NCBI GenBank assembly: GCA_949987565.1
Contig: OX465111.1
Location: 8,127,467 to 8,191,466, forward strand
Origin: Luidia sarsii
Taxonomy: Eukaryota; Echinodermata; Asteroidea; Paxillosida; Luidiidae
Direction of reading: 5' to 3'
Length of the DNA stretch: 64,000 bases
The position numbers and the translations under genes are program-made. Below are positions 32,471 through 44,830 of this stretch, in pieces; position 1 is the stretch's first letter, and every line of letters starts with the position of its first letter. Under the pieces are notes generated by a model. That model was not told the DNA's origin and did not search any database. It saw only the letters and a list, made by a program, of their open reading frames with translations.

Positions 32471-33569
32471 ATGTCCCTGTTTTGAAGGCCACATTTTCCA
32501 AAAAAACAACGATCATCACTTAGTTTGAAGTCACGTTAGGTATTTTAGTAACTCAGAAACTCAGATGTATTCGCCAGTATTTGTTACTACCGAACCCTCA
32601 CATCAATTCAGCCCAAACAAATCGTAGGGATGTCGGACAAAACTAGAAAAGCAGACATTAACCCAATACAGTCATGTGTGCTTAATAGAAGCATCTGTGA
32701 GATGTATTAAACCGAGCCATCATAATTCTTGAACTGCGACAGGAAGCGTACAGTCATTGCACCTTTCTTGCCTTCCGTGACTGCGATCCGCTCGCCCGCT
32801 TTACCAACACGACTCAGGGGGAGGACTCGCGCCGCTGGTCTCGGACAATCTCGGACAATCTTGGGGCGTTGGGGGCATTTTTTGTGGGTCGCGAGGTCGT
32901 GCGGAACGGAGCCGCGACCCTGTAATGAAGTTTCTGCGAATGGTTAGAAATGGTCGGTGTGACGAAGCGCAGCGGCCACTGATTGAGCACCGTGAGCATT
33001 TGTACGTATCGCCCTGCTGGCAAGTCGGATTCATGGTGTTGTTGACTTGTTGTTGGTTGTTTTGCCTTCATAGGTGGTTGGGACTGGTGGACGGAAGACG
33101 CCCATTTATGTTTTCCCCTCACCCGCTTTGGGTCTTCGGTCATTCGTGTGAAACAAACAAATTGCTTGATAACAACCTTGATGCTTTCTTCACCAAAATG
33201 GCCCCTTCAGAATATTCTCTTTAATTTCGACAATAACAAAATGCCATGGTTCATGTGAACATCCACCTTTCCCTTTCGTGTCCTCTCTTCGTTTACCAAC
33301 CCTATCTCTTGATCTATCCCGTCCTTGCTTGAGTCTGGAGTTAGCTACTTGCTTCGGCGAGACATGGGGATCCCATGCACTGTTCCTTGGCCCAGGCCTA
33401 AATTCCCACCCCAACCTGTCACCATCTACTATATCTACTTCTATTATGTCTCTTTGTCTCTATACATATCCAATGTATTGTTTCCAAAATTAACTTACAT
33501 TTCTCTGTTGCATATTGTGTCTCTCAAAATCTGAGTTACCTAATCATTTTGTTCTACTATCTGATGTAA
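32471..33569. other. No gene recognised
   Basis: 32760-32935 is GC-richer with CpGs. Open frames (up to 109 codons, minus) are not supported by similarity or splice sites. 33250-33560 is pyrimidine-rich and AT-rich, like a 3' UTR or intron. Confidence 0.4.
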
Positions 33570-33812
33570 ATTAGCTATTGGTACAGGTACGGGACCTTAG
33601 CTGGAGACAGCTTCTCGCTTTAGCGAGACGTGGTGTTATGCCTCTGTCTTCGGCTAAAATCCCAGAACCTCTTTCATTTCCATCACAATTATTTCACTTG
33701 TTGGAATCTGTAAATTTCTGTTTATTACGTTTATTACGTTCATTTTGTTCACTTTCGTGTATTTATATTTATATCAAATGGATGTCAAATAAAGTTTCCA
33801 TTTGAAAAGTGA
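33570..33812 (+). other. Possible transcript or retroelement 3' end with AATAAA
   Basis: After a run of short frames the plus strand reads TGGATGTCAAATAAAGTTTC and then CATTTGAAAAGTG. AATAAA sits at about 33788, with GT/T-rich sequence beyond. This resembles a poly(A) signal at the 3' end of an mRNA or LINE, but no upstream coding sequence was identified. Chance occurrence in AT-rich DNA is quite possible. Confidence 0.25.
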
Positions 33813-33943
33813 AAAAGTCTTCTTCTTCGAGTCTGATTTTATTTGAGAAAAAATGTAGAATTTATGTAGGCCTATATTATAATCATATTTGTTCTGTTAC
33901 TGTCAAAGGAAATGAATTACACCTTTGGGAAGTAAAATGAAGT

Positions 33944-33990
33944 GTTCTTCTTCTTCTTCTTCTTCTTCTTCTTCTTCTTTTTCTTCTTCT
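33944..33990. repeat. (TTC)n microsatellite
   Basis: About 15 TTC triplets with one TTT interruption. Polypyrimidine, GAA on the other strand. Confidence 0.95.
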
Positions 33991-35029
33991 TTAATTTTTG
34001 AGATGCATGGATAATAACTTCATTAAAATTAATTGTTTATCTTCCACGCTGACGCCGGTATCGTACCCGAGCACGCGTCATTACTTGTGCTTCTCTGCGG
34101 CTTGTAACCCAGGCAAGGTGAAGGCTGCACCACAAGGCCGAACCCACGCATCGTGTGCCTCAGCACGCAATTAAGACGCCAAGCATGCATGCAGGGAGAG
34201 GGCGAGGCGTGCGTGCGGGGTTGGTTGGCCGAAGTCTGTCCGCTGGGACTGCGGCCACAGTCACGGTCAAGCTAGAGGTGTCAGACCTGCGTGACGAGGT
34301 CAAACACCCACGGGATTGTTAGCTTTGCCCTCGGCGGCGTCTTTGGGTCTTGCGCGGGCTGCATGCCTTCTCCATATCAGCGTTCGTACTGAACATTTGG
34401 CGGGTTAAACTAATACCAAGACGATGGTGACTTTACCCCCAGGAAACGAGTCCAGTGGTTACTTTCACCGGCCAACTTATGTCTAGTAAAGGTGAAAGCA
34501 CTTGACTGCCTGGCATTTAAACCTGGTGTGGGGTTTTACCGTACCGGGTGGCGTTTTCCCTAGTCACGCGTCCGCATTGGACTAATCAACTCTGTAAATG
34601 TGACCGGGTTACTTTTCCATGGGAATAGAAGCTGGCTTGTAAAAGTATAGCCACTGGACATGGTTGAAGAAGCTGAGAGGAAAGGTCCCTTGGCCGTTCA
34701 GACTGGACTTAAATAGGAGTAAAAGTGACTCGATGTCTTTTACAACGCATAATTCCAGTGTGAATGGGTTTTGATATTTGCACGATACTTGGCCATTCCC
34801 TGTATAGGGCCTACCTCTTGCTTTGGCCACCGTTTACAAAACTGAAACAGGAATGATTGCAACTGGACCCGACTTGTTTAAAGAATGGGCGGTTGGGGGC
34901 ATGGAGGACACGCTCAAACGGACGCGTTACGAGAAGATGTTGACAGGCTCAAGTGAGGAGAACGCCGGTCCAAACGAGCTCCCCACTAGCCAGATACCAT
35001 CGGGCTCTTGATGTCGGGGACATGATACG
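33991..35029. other. No gene seen
   Basis: No supported gene. 34040-34380 is moderately CpG-rich without an exon-like frame. Confidence 0.45.
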
Positions 35030-35645
35030 GAAGGCAAGAAGGGGTAGAGAGGGAAAGAAGAGGGGAGAGAGGGAGGGAGAGGAACGATAGTACGGGAGAG
35101 AGAGAGACAGGTAGATAAAGGGGGAGAGAGAGAGAGAAAGAGAGGGAGAGGGGGAGGGAGAAGAAGGGGCCGGGAAGAGGGAGAAAGAGAGGGAGGGGAA
35201 AGGGAGAGGGAGAGGAAGAGAGGGAGCGATAGAGAGAGGGAGGGGAAGAGGGAGAGGGAGAGAAAGAAGGAGGGGAGAGGGAGAGGGAGAGGGAGGAGGG
35301 GAGAGGGAGGGGAGAGGGAGGGGAAAGGGAGGGGAGAGAGGGAGGGGGAGAGGGAGGGCAGAGGGAGGGGAAAGGGAGAGGAAGAGAGAGAGGGGGAGGG
35401 AGAGGGAGGGGAGAGGGAGGGGAAAGGGAGGGGAGAGAGGGAGGGGGAGAGGGAGGGGAGAGGGAGGGGAGAGGGAGGGGAGAGGGAGAGGAAGAGAGAG
35501 AGGGGGAGAGGGAGGGGAGCGGGAGAGGAAGAGGGTTAGAGAGAGGATATGGAGAGGGAGGGGAAAGGAGAGAGAGGGGAGAGGGGTGGAGAGTGAGTGG
35601 AGAGGGAAAAGGAGAGGTGGAGAGAGGGGGAGGAAGAGGCAGGTG
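35030..35645. repeat. G-rich polypurine tract with ~100 bp composite units
   Basis: GGGAGAGGGAGGGGAGAGGG-type sequence throughout the plus strand. A longer composite containing GGGAAAGGGAGGGGAGAGAG and GGGAGGGGGAGAGGGAGGG occurs near 35320 and again ~100 bp later. Many GGG runs make G-quadruplexes plausible on the plus strand. The Leu/Pro/Ser minus frames (267 and 233 codons) are repeat translations. Confidence 0.92.
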
Positions 35646-37029
35646 TTCACCCGCCCCCTCGCTTCGTCCTGGCTGAAAGATCATTTCCATTCGGGCGAAC
35701 ACAAGACACTCCCCAACGGGGATATCCTCCCACCGCCAGGTTTGGCCTCGGGTAATGGTTGATCGGGCACAGGGGAAGTTAAAGGTCACCTGCGTTGATC
35801 CGGACTAGCTATACTAGGCGACTTCAAGAAGTACCCACATGAGGTGAACCCCCGCTATCCCACTTCTCAGTTTCTAATAATACAAGAATCTCAACAACAA
35901 ATCTCAACATTATTTAAAGGGCCCTCTTGTTGATGCTAGCACGACTGATCTCTACTGTATAAGACTGAATCACATGCAAATGATCTTTCTCAAAAGCAGA
36001 GTGCCCACGAGGAAGTCCTGCTGGGATCGGAGCGATCCATCACCCTCTGTTTGAGGGAGAGCTGTCTGTGTTTTTAAAGAGGAAGTCGGGCAAAGCACAA
36101 AGCATTCAGTGCTATAACCTTTATTATACCAGTAGGCCAATCCTCAAGGAATCACATTATCATGTACATAAATCATCTGCCAATCGAACAATGCACAGCT
36201 CACACAGTGCTATATATACTCAGACGTCGGGTAGTCCAAACAACCCATGATCCAGATAACCCACTCAGCTCACTACAGAAATTAATCCATCGTACCATTA
36301 TACATCAGCGCTGGACAACCGACCGCGGTCACCTTCGACACGCACGGGACGAAGTGTATCGGGTCCGAAGACAAACAGTAGGATTAAATATACACAAAAC
36401 AAGTTTACAACAAACAAAAAAACGCTCGCATTCTGCCTAACAAATTATTTCTGGCATCGTGTATACAACACAAGAGAGTCGGTCGACTTTCTCAGCTGAC
36501 CGTGTAAACGTGCGACAGGCGGACTTGGCGGCACTTCTTCCTTCGCTGTTATGTCACCAGAAAGAAAGCCCATCCGATTGAGCCATTCAATGCTATCCCA
36601 CGCCTTGACAGTATCATCCTGGATAGAGAACAGGTCTCAACAAGTAGGGCATTCATCCACAGCGCAGTCATTGCCTGGGATCGTCCAAAGCTACGTTCCT
36701 TGCATGTCATACAGTCATCTAATAACAGGAAGGAGTTATAGGAATAGCCGAATTTCACAGATTAACTTTGGAGGGAAAGGTCAAGAAGAAGGTGAACTAT
36801 AAGATGTTGGACGGTCCGTGGAATGTCAAAATGACAGTAATTAATGTGGAGTAGTATGTGTGATGTACGAGGTCGTACGAGGTCCTTTTGAGAGGAAATG
36901 AATTGAAGCAACTGTGAACCACTGGTTGGCCAATGGAGATGTAAAGAAATTAACACCAGTCCTGAAGTTCATAGACTGGTTGTTCTACTTGACAACACAT
37001 AATAATAAGTTGCTGTGAACCCTTGATGG
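35646..37029. other. No gene recognised; one family E remnant
   Basis: 35990-36055 contains CTTTCTCAAAAGCAGAG ... GAAGTCCTGCTGGGATCG ... CACCCTCTG, a scrambled family E remnant. ORFs at 36162-36440 (plus) and 36549-36758 (minus) match nothing I know. Confidence 0.4.
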
Positions 37030-37540
37030 GGCTATGCAGAATTTCTTTGACAGTGTCCGACAGCCTCTTAAAGAACATTCCCGAATCTGGTGCACTTGTG
37101 TACACTATCCCTCAAAAATACAACAGCCTGCAATGCTGCCATGTCTCACAGCAGCCTCATGGGGACGTTTTTCACACCATGAACGAACTTGAATAACATC
37201 AGCCTCGAGGGAAACTAACTCAGCTACGACTGGGCATTATGTACAAGTATTCTCAACCGTACAACTTTAGCATATTCTTCTGTAATGTGAATATAATCCC
37301 CACTGCTAAGGTTGCCCGACATTATGCATGGATACAAGAAATGAAATGGAATTTGTATGTCAAACTTGTGTCAACGCGAAAGTGAACTGCAGCTAACAAC
37401 CACTGGGGGCAATCAAGTCTGATTTTTCATGCGAGCGGCCGAACAGACGAACAGACGAACCAACGGACAGACAGACGGACGCACGGATCGGAGGGTACTA
37501 CCACATAGACACGCTTAGCTTCGTATATAACTCATCCCCC
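37030..37540 (+). repeat. Dispersed repeat family G, copy 1
   Basis: Matches 45950-46350: CAATGCTGCCATG near 37131, TTTTTCACACCATGAACGAA near 37170, ATGAAATGGAATTTGTATG near 37340, then a GCGGCCGAACAGACGAACAG microsatellite-like run (37432-37490) and TATATAACTCATCCCCCC. The run of ACAGACGA-type units is a hypervariable segment of the repeat. The same tail occurs inverted at 55340-55480. Confidence 0.6.
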
Positions 37541-37974
37541 CAAAAAAACAATGAAAACCCCAGGCAGCTCATTTACATGTTTTCTGATTTGCTGGGGGCC
37601 GCTGGAGCCGGCAGCATGGTGACGAGGATGCCGGTACGGCCAGCACCATCCCTGGGGACGAGTTGGTCCCTAATCCCTCCTCCTCCTTGTTCACATAGCG
37701 GAGAGTGGTTGGCGGCAATACGAGGTGCTTGTCGGGCGTGACTAGCCGTGACAATGATTGCGCCCGTGGAGCCGGCCCCCGATGGCTTTCACACGTGCGA
37801 TAATGAAAACGCTGCCTACCACATCTGCGACTCGACTCAGCTACCGTCCACGCAGTCGGGCCAGTTGCTATTATACGCTGTGCAATGCATGGTATAACCA
37901 AGGAGGCAATACCTCCTTTGGTATAACACGCTCAGCGTGTCCCGCGCTATGCCAACCGCTCGGCTCGCGGGTGC
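37541..37974. other. No gene seen
   Basis: Open on the minus strand for 110 codons (37569-37901), with no recognisable domain. Confidence 0.4.
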
Positions 37975-38320
37975 ATCCGGATCCGCATGCAAACTGCTTG
38001 GGTTCGGGCGCGGGTCCGGGATCTTGACCCGGATCAGAATCACTCTGCTGGGTCCGGATCCGTGATCCGTGTGCAAAAGAGCTCGGTGCGTAGACGGATC
38101 CTGATCCGGGAACCGTGTTTAAACTCTTAGAGTTCACAACATGGTCCGAGTTCGGATCCGGATTTGTATGGAAATTTATCGGCTCGCGTACGGATTTGAA
38201 ACCGTGTAAAAACTGCTCGCGCGAGGTCCGGATCCGGATCGCGCTGTAACCCGCACTTATTACTATCGCTGGTTGAATGGGGCTTACCGCCATCGGTCCT
38301 GATCCGGATCCCTTTGACAG
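37975..38320. repeat. Degenerate GGATCCGG-motif array
   Basis: At least eight GGTCCGGATCCG or GATCCGGATC motifs spaced 20-60 bp, with degenerate spacers such as CCGTGT.AAA. The same motif is at 44760-44830. A decayed minisatellite or dispersed repeat with palindromic BamHI-like cores. Confidence 0.65.
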
Positions 38321-39604
38321 AAACAGATCCTATGGGACCCCAACCCCCAGTGCGCGGTTTCTCATCAGCATCTAGATCAGGTGGCTATGCAGTCTGTTGA
38401 TGGCAATCCCGAGAGATTCTCTGAGGTTCGCACGAGTCATTAATCTCGTAGCGCAACATACTAAACGCGGCATCTCACATCGCGACGGTTTTCAAGCCAG
38501 GACAAATCCCGCGAGGTTTGGTGAGAGGGAGTCAATGCTCCTCAAGCACCCTCGCGCGACCTCTCCCGAAGTCCCGCCGAAACGCCCGATGCTCGGCGAG
38601 ATCTCGAGACCGTCACCATCGTCCTCCTCATCGCAGCGACCCCTCATGCCAAAACGTGTCCCTCACACACTGCCCGAAAGCCCCCTTGTCCTATGCGGCC
38701 TTTGAAACCATTCCCATGCATAACATGTTTTGTTTTAAAGGCAGCGAGTGGTAACGGAATTCCGCGCGGTAAACCGCTGGGTTTAGACACCATAGCGTTT
38801 TTCCAAAGATACCGCGATGCGACTGTCGGTGCTGACCAGGCACATTCTTCCTGTTCCTCTTTCGCTTGAGACGCAATCTTCTCAACAGGATCAGAAGAGA
38901 GGGAGCTTCTTCCTCTTGCTTCCAAATCCTTCGGCAAAATGCCGCGTGACATTACCATGCCGCTTCCCGTTACCGCGCGCCTGTGCAAATGGGCCTATAT
39001 CGCGATGCGTCTCTTTATGTGTCCCAAATAACTCGACTTCATGTTTGTTCCAAGAGAGAAACCAGCTGTCTGGTGTGTACATCTACGAACGACATACGGA
39101 CGACATTGATACCAAATTGCTGCCCCCCCCCCCGTCTAAATCCGAGATACAGCGCCGGTGCACGAAGACAAAGGTTACGAAAATTAAATAGTGCTTGGGT
39201 GAAGGGCGGGTTATTTTAAGACACGCTAAATGATTGGTGGGAGTTGACAACGGGAGGGGAGGAGGCTGGCCCTGTTCGGGGCTTGCCGTATACCCGAGGG
39301 GCTTCATCAAATGAAAACGAAAAACTGCACCTGTGAACATTTCTATCTGTCAACGGGATGAGGGGCAGGTGATAATATCAGCTCGTAGGCCTACTGTATG
39401 GGGAAATACGGACTCTATCCATATAGGATTGTGCACAAAATAATAAAGTTCTCTTATATCATTAATAATGATAATAACAACTACAGGCCATATATAACAG
39501 TTAAAGATGTCAGTTCATTGAGAAGGAAACAAATAGGAATTAAGATAAATCTTGTGTGTCACTTTAAACAAATACTGGAGCAATTAACATTCAGCGTAAA
39601 AAAT
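38321..39604. other. No firm gene; CpG-rich block with a Ser/Pro-rich open frame
   Basis: 38500-38680 is CpG-rich. The plus frame at 38397-38705 contains a disordered stretch (SRPSPSSSSSQRPLMPKR) that could be an exon, but I see no good acceptor/donor pair around it, so it is not called. A C11-type homopolymer lies at 39122-39133. Confidence 0.35.
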
Positions 39605-39715
39605 AAATATGTTGGATTGGCGCCCCCAACCCGGCAAAGGTAGAAAGATGTAGAGTTGACTGTTAGGGAAGGCCGCTATCTAAATGCTGGATAGCTCAGA
39701 TGTCAAAGTACAGAT
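39605..39715 (+). repeat. SINE family A copy, partial
   Basis: GGATTGGCGCCCCCAACCC, GGCAAAGGTAGAAAG, AAGGCCGCTATCTAAATGC and TGGATAGCTCAGATG in the usual order, truncated after the A-box part. Confidence 0.65.
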
Positions 39716-40236
39716 ATCTTACCATTTACATCGTCATTGCGCCGATGAAAAAGAAATCGAAAAGAGCCCGGTATTCCCCAAAAAACAATCCATTTATTCG
39801 CCTACACATGTATGTCTGCGAAAGGTAAACATGTAATGTAACAACATCACTAAACACAAACCGTTTACGAAATGAAGTCTTAGGCACCGGCATATAGGCT
39901 TCGGTCGCATCTCTCTCATCTGTTATAATGCCACAGACATCTATAGAAACAAACGTTTGGCCCCAGTTTCTTGATGAATGCTCTGTACTTATCAAGCCAA
40001 CAAACCTCCAAATTCGGCGACAAATCACAACCTGGACTATTAGGTTTGGTCAGACGGAGAAGAAGCCTGATCCATGGATTCGAAAAGGGCCATAATCGTA
40101 CATGCGCATGAATCGTGAGCAATGGCACCTTATTCATTGCTAAGGAGACTTTTAAAAGAAAATGTCCCGTCGTAAAAATGGCAGGATACCACTAGGGGCT
40201 GTGTAGTGGCGAAATTTGAGAGGCAAAAAGAAATAG
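39716..40236. other. No gene seen
   Basis: Minus-strand frames of 100 and 73 codons without recognisable features. Confidence 0.45.
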
Positions 40237-40375
40237 GGGAAAGAAACAGGGGTGAAATGGGAGAGGAGAAAGAGAGTGATATATAGAGAGAGCGAGATAG
40301 TGAGACGGGGAGAGGGGAGAGCGAGGCCTTAGGAGAGAGGGAGGGAGAGATAGACGAAGAGAGAGGGTAATACAA
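40237..40375. repeat. GA-rich tract, short
   Basis: Purine-rich plus strand (GAGAGGAGAAAGAGAG type) with scattered T/C. A diverged small member of the GA tracts. Confidence 0.85.
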
Positions 40376-40554
40376 AGAGGAATCCGTTCAGATTATGACA
40401 ATGTATCACCAGTAGGACACGCAATTATGATTGAAGGAAGTTGCAAGATGAGATAGAGTCCGTGGGACGAGCACCCACAATATCCGTTTTGGGGACAGTG
40501 GCTGAGAAAGGGGTATCGGGTGCACAGTTCTTTCACTGCAGGTTGAGCTCGACC

Positions 40555-40650
40555 TCGTCCTCATTCAATGCAATGGCAGGCCCCCTCCTCCAGTCCACCC
40601 ATGCACAGCTGGCCTTATTATATCGGGAGTTGTTATCGCCTGTCATAAGT
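40555..40650 (+). repeat. Dispersed repeat family H, copy 1
   Basis: CAATGCAATGGCAGGCCCCC, TCCTCCAGTCCACCCATGC, AGCTGGCC and TTGTTATCGCCTGTCA recur at 63175-63260 in the same order. Confidence 0.6.
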
Positions 40651-41208
40651 GGCGCCAAACTGAACATGAACAACTAATACCCAGTCCAGACAGGTGCTTT
40701 GAATGTGCTCCAGCTTTTGGTACAGTGAACGGACTATGGCGGGAAGCGTTTACTGTAATCAAAGCACCGATTAGGTAGAACGAGCAAAGGGAAAATAAAA
40801 CAGAAACAATTGTCATGTAAAATAGATTCCCTAATGATAATAATCACCCTCTTTTATGCAATCTACAACACTCGCAGGACACTCTGGAGACATTTTGAAA
40901 CGAACTTCGGTCCCTACGAACTAAAGTCCCTACAGAGGGCGCTGTTTGCATCACACAGTGGAAGCCGCTATTCTATGACGAGAAACTTACGGTCAGAAAA
41001 CTTCTTGCTGAGAGACTGGAAATTCTGTCTATAACCTAAGGGGGAATTCAGGTCAAGGGTCTTTTGCGATGACACCGTATACGAAAGCATATGATATTCT
41101 TCGGGATCGTAAGTATGTGTGGCTCTGTCCGCCATCCGGAGACTGTAGGCTAGAGATTCCAGCAGTTGAACTACAACATTACCGTGGAGAAAAACACATA
41201 AACATCTG
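40651..41208. other. No gene seen
   Basis: No supported gene. Confidence 0.5.
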
Positions 41209-42045
41209 TCCCCATAGTTATGATCTTCATAGTTATGATCCACATAGTTATGATCCACATAGTTATGATCCACATAGTTATGATCCACATAGTTATTATC
41301 CACATAGTTATTATCCACATAGTTATGATCCATATAGTTATGATCCACATATTTATGATCCACATAGTTATGATCCACATAGTTATGATCCACATAGTTA
41401 TGATCCACATAGTTATGATCCACATAGTTATGATCCACATAGTTATGACCCGCATAGTTATGATCCACATAGTTATGATCCACATAGTTATGATCCACAT
41501 AGTTATGATTCACATGGTTATATGATCCACATAGTTATGATCCACATAGTTATGACCCACATAGTTATGATCCACATAGTTATGATCCACATAGTTATGA
41601 TCCACATAGTTATGACCCACATAGTTATGATCCACATAGTTATGATCCACATAGTTATGATCCACATAGTTATGATTCACATAGTTATAACCCACATAGT
41701 TATATGATCCACATAGTTATGATCCACATAGTTATGACCCACATAGTTATGATCCACATAGTTATGATCCACATAGTTATGATCCACATAGTTATGATCC
41801 ACATATTTATGATCCACATAGTTATGATCCACATAGTTATGATCCACATAGTTATGATCCACATAGTTATGATCCACATAGTTATGATCCACATAGTTAT
41901 GACCCACATAGTTATGATCCACATAGTTATGATCCACATAGTTATGATCCACATAGTTATGATTCACATAGTTATAACCCACATAGTTATGATGCGCATA
42001 GTTATGGTTCACAGAGTTATGATCCACATAGTTATGATCTTAATA
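41209..42045. repeat. 840 bp array of a 15 bp unit (~56 copies)
   Basis: Unit CCACATAGTTATGAT repeats head to tail with very few changes (GACCCAC, TATTATCC, CATATTTATG variants). Two 2-bp insertions (GTTATATGATCC near 41519 and 41702) break the 15 bp register about 182 bp apart, and the variant pattern after each is alike, so blocks of ~180 bp were themselves duplicated. Because 15 is divisible by three, several frames on both strands are open (DPHSY, MIHIV, MWIIT, NYVDH). That frames stay open through the 2-bp shifts argues against coding. Confidence 0.95.
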
Positions 42046-42204
42046 GCTCTGTCCTTTAAGATACCGCCTTCTTCCTCGACAGAATCGTTCACACCGAACT
42101 CAAATCTTAAGTTCAAGGGTAATATATAAAAAAAGTTCTGCATTGCTTGTTGGCTACAACGTGACCTCCCCAAAAACAAATTGAACAAGGCAGTGGCCTA
42201 ACAC

Positions 42205-42270
42205 TATACAGGAGGACCTTTCTGCAAGGCAGAATGTCTGCCAGGGTCGAAACGTCATCAGGCCGCGACT
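42205..42270 (-). repeat. Family E fragment
   Basis: TTCTGCAAGGCAGAATGTC and GCCAGGGTCGAAACGTCATC: the GAAACGTC end of family E, here with a different hairpin (GCAGAATGTCTGC). Confidence 0.6.
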
Positions 42271-43509
42271 TTGTTAGAGACTTTAAGCCTGACTGGCGCA
42301 AAAAAAGGCAAAGACGGGTTGATTATTTGGGAAGGCCGCGGGAAATCTGAGTGCAAAATTTAAAAGTCACTACGGTAAAATAATTGTTGAAATAAAATGT
42401 CAAAAGCTGTTTTGTTCAACTCTGCATCATCAACAACGTGGAAGGTGTATCGTGGGAAGCTCAGTTTTCGACGGTACGCGTTTTCGACGCTTGGCCTTCT
42501 AATTCACATCGCACGATGAAAACAACTCCGTATAACGATCTCTGACTTCGTATCTTCTGGTTTGTTCCCTGCTCTTGTCCGTCACCAAAAATGTTGAAAG
42601 TTAAGGCTCTTCCGGTAGGCCAAACTCGTGTGATTCAAAAAGTTGCTGTTTTGGGGTCTATTTTTCTAGGTACAAAATTGGCAGTTGCTTCGAAGCTCCA
42701 GTTTTCTTTATTGTTGGTCACAAAAAAACATTTGAGTGTACCATAACAAACCCCAACATACGTAGAAGAAATATATGTCACGCAACTTGAGGCAGTCCGT
42801 TCTGGGTAAAAACTATGGAGGCTCCTAAAGGGCGTCTCGCTTATATATATTTTTTTAATTTTGGGGGGTATTATTATCTGAAGACATAAAGTAACATGGC
42901 TTAATAGGCTTTTATAAAAAAGAAAGAAAAAAAGGGCAGCTACAGAAAGTACCAAGAAGGAGGAAATGTGTCTCTTGAGTGACATTGGGGAGGTCATAAC
43001 TGAAGAAGCAGTGAGAAAGAGGATTGTGGAGTTTTTGTAAACGTCACAGAAGAAGACATCAACCAGACCAATAAGTTTTAAGCATAAATTATGCTTTTGA
43101 GGAAAGTGTTAGAAGCAGTGTCGAAAAAACCCCAAAGATGAACAACAAAAAAACATACAGTGAACAATTGTACAGTGCCACACAGCATTTGAGTTGTTTT
43201 AATAATTTATTTTGCGTTTGGCTGCACTGGGACACCTTAGTAAACACTACCGTCAAAAATAGGTCACGATGCTTACTGCGGGGTGCGCCGTGCACATCAA
43301 CAAAACCGGGTAATCTTACGGAAGTGACAGGCTTGATCAACATTCTACATGATTATTCTAATAGTTTGTGTTGTGGACAAAGTGACTGAGAGCCCTGTTA
43401 GTGTGATACTTTCGTTCACATTGGTCAGCTTGAAGAAAAGGCTTTATATCGTCGAAAACCGGTAACTGGAGGATATAATATCATACTTAAGTCCCATAGG
43501 CTTTGTGCA
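42271..43509. other. No gene seen
   Basis: 42635-42997 (minus) and 43089-43389 (both strands) are open for 83-120 codons without recognisable domains. The sequence is AT-rich with T and A runs. Confidence 0.45.
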
Positions 43510-43590
43510 CACAATAATGTGCGTGCGTTTTGGGTAGGACTGGAGGGTGTGGGTTCGAATCCGGGCTTTGATAATTTTTTCATTTTTTTT
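43510..43590 (+). repeat. tRNA-like 3' half followed by a T run
   Basis: GGGTGTGGGTTCGAATCCGG at ~43545 is a strong T-arm/B box, followed by TTTTTTCATTTTTTTT, which resembles a pol III terminator. The 5' half (GTGCGTGCGTTTTGGGTAGG) does not fold as a D arm plus anticodon arm that I can support. Probably a tRNA pseudogene or SINE head. Confidence 0.45.
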
Positions 43591-44759
43591 TAAAGAGAAT
43601 CAGAATGATGCGGAAAAGCGTTATGTTCTGTTTGCAAACAGACATAGACCTCTAGTTATAATAGGTACCGTAGACCTACATGAACGGAAATGGACAAACT
43701 TACGATTATATCCACTGGATATTTGGATGCCGTGCGCTTCAAATCCCCACGTTTATATCCACACACAGTCAGCACATACTGGTTCTACTGGAACATTGTC
43801 CATTATGTCCACTGTGTCGTGTTTGTGACAAGCTACAGTATCTTTAGAATGCCACCAGTGAAATTATGCAGATGTGTACTGCTATATATACATCAGACAA
43901 ATTTATGATCCGGTATAATTAGAGTAAGAAGGCCTAACAGAGTGTGTCTTACGTAATATGATGGCCACTGTTACCCGCACATTTTGTCTGCACATTTCAT
44001 ATATAGAAAGGAGTGGGATCTACATTTTAATCGACAGCCATTTTTGAATATATGCAGGTTGGTTATCTGTCTGTCTTTAGTTTCTATATGTGGTTTTCGC
44101 ATCAAAACAATTTGGGTCTCAATGAGTAGGCGTGTCACTCGGTTCTTGTCGGGTCTTGTCAGCCACTGCCTGCGTTATTTTTAGCCGTAACCAATGTAGT
44201 CAGGCGCTGTCCATATAGCTAGCTATATACCCGCAGTCCCTATCCTTGGTAGAAAGTGCGATCTCCACTGTAAGAGGGCGCTACGAATCTCGAAGGGCGT
44301 ACAACGTGTATATTAAATCTTAAAGCAAAGCATCGCTGTCAGCGATCAGCCTGACCAGTAACACTGCGCATACACCATGCAATTAACCCTTAAATAACAA
44401 TATGTATCGTATAACACTTTAGTGAACTTACCATGATTTCTCTCCACAAAGAGTATAGCCATCATTATACCGCTAAGGTTATCTTTCAGTGCAAATGCAT
44501 TGTTAGACATGTCATACCAATTGCTTCAATTAGCTGAACTTCCAATCAATCCAGGTTGAACACAAGTACCAGATTGGTCTAAGCTGTATTGCATGTATGT
44601 TTGGTCATGGTGGCAGCACTGGCAAGAACCTCAGACATAAAGAACACATTCGTGAACTGTGTAACGTGGTTACAGTATTTAGAATGATGAGCAAAAAGAT
44701 CGCATCGATAGAAATTGTGGTAAAGATGTACTAAGCAGAGCAGCCCCATTTCGTTTCAC
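43591..44759. other. No gene seen
   Basis: No supported gene or repeat. Confidence 0.5.
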
Positions 44760-44830
44760 TCAACACCGGGTCCGGATCTGTGGGCCGTGTGTTTTTCGGT
44801 TGTAAATCCGAACGGAGCCGGACCCCATCC
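44760..44830. repeat. Short GGTCCGGATC motif block
   Basis: ACCGGGTCCGGATCTGTGGG and ATCCGAACGGAGCCGGACC resemble the degenerate array at 37975-38320. Confidence 0.45.

Noticed and set aside
36549..36758. Transposon protein fragment (minus, 69 codons)
   Set aside because: Cys- and Leu-containing frame, but no motif of reverse transcriptase, integrase or transposase could be identified.
38397..38705. Coding exon with SRPSPSSSSSQRP segment
   Set aside because: Looks protein-like, but no acceptor and donor in the right phase could be found around it, and the CpG-rich DNA explains the open frame.
43510..43590. Functional tRNA gene
   Set aside because: A good B box and T run are present, but D and anticodon arms cannot be folded. 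The same holds for 17690, 53290 and 19262.
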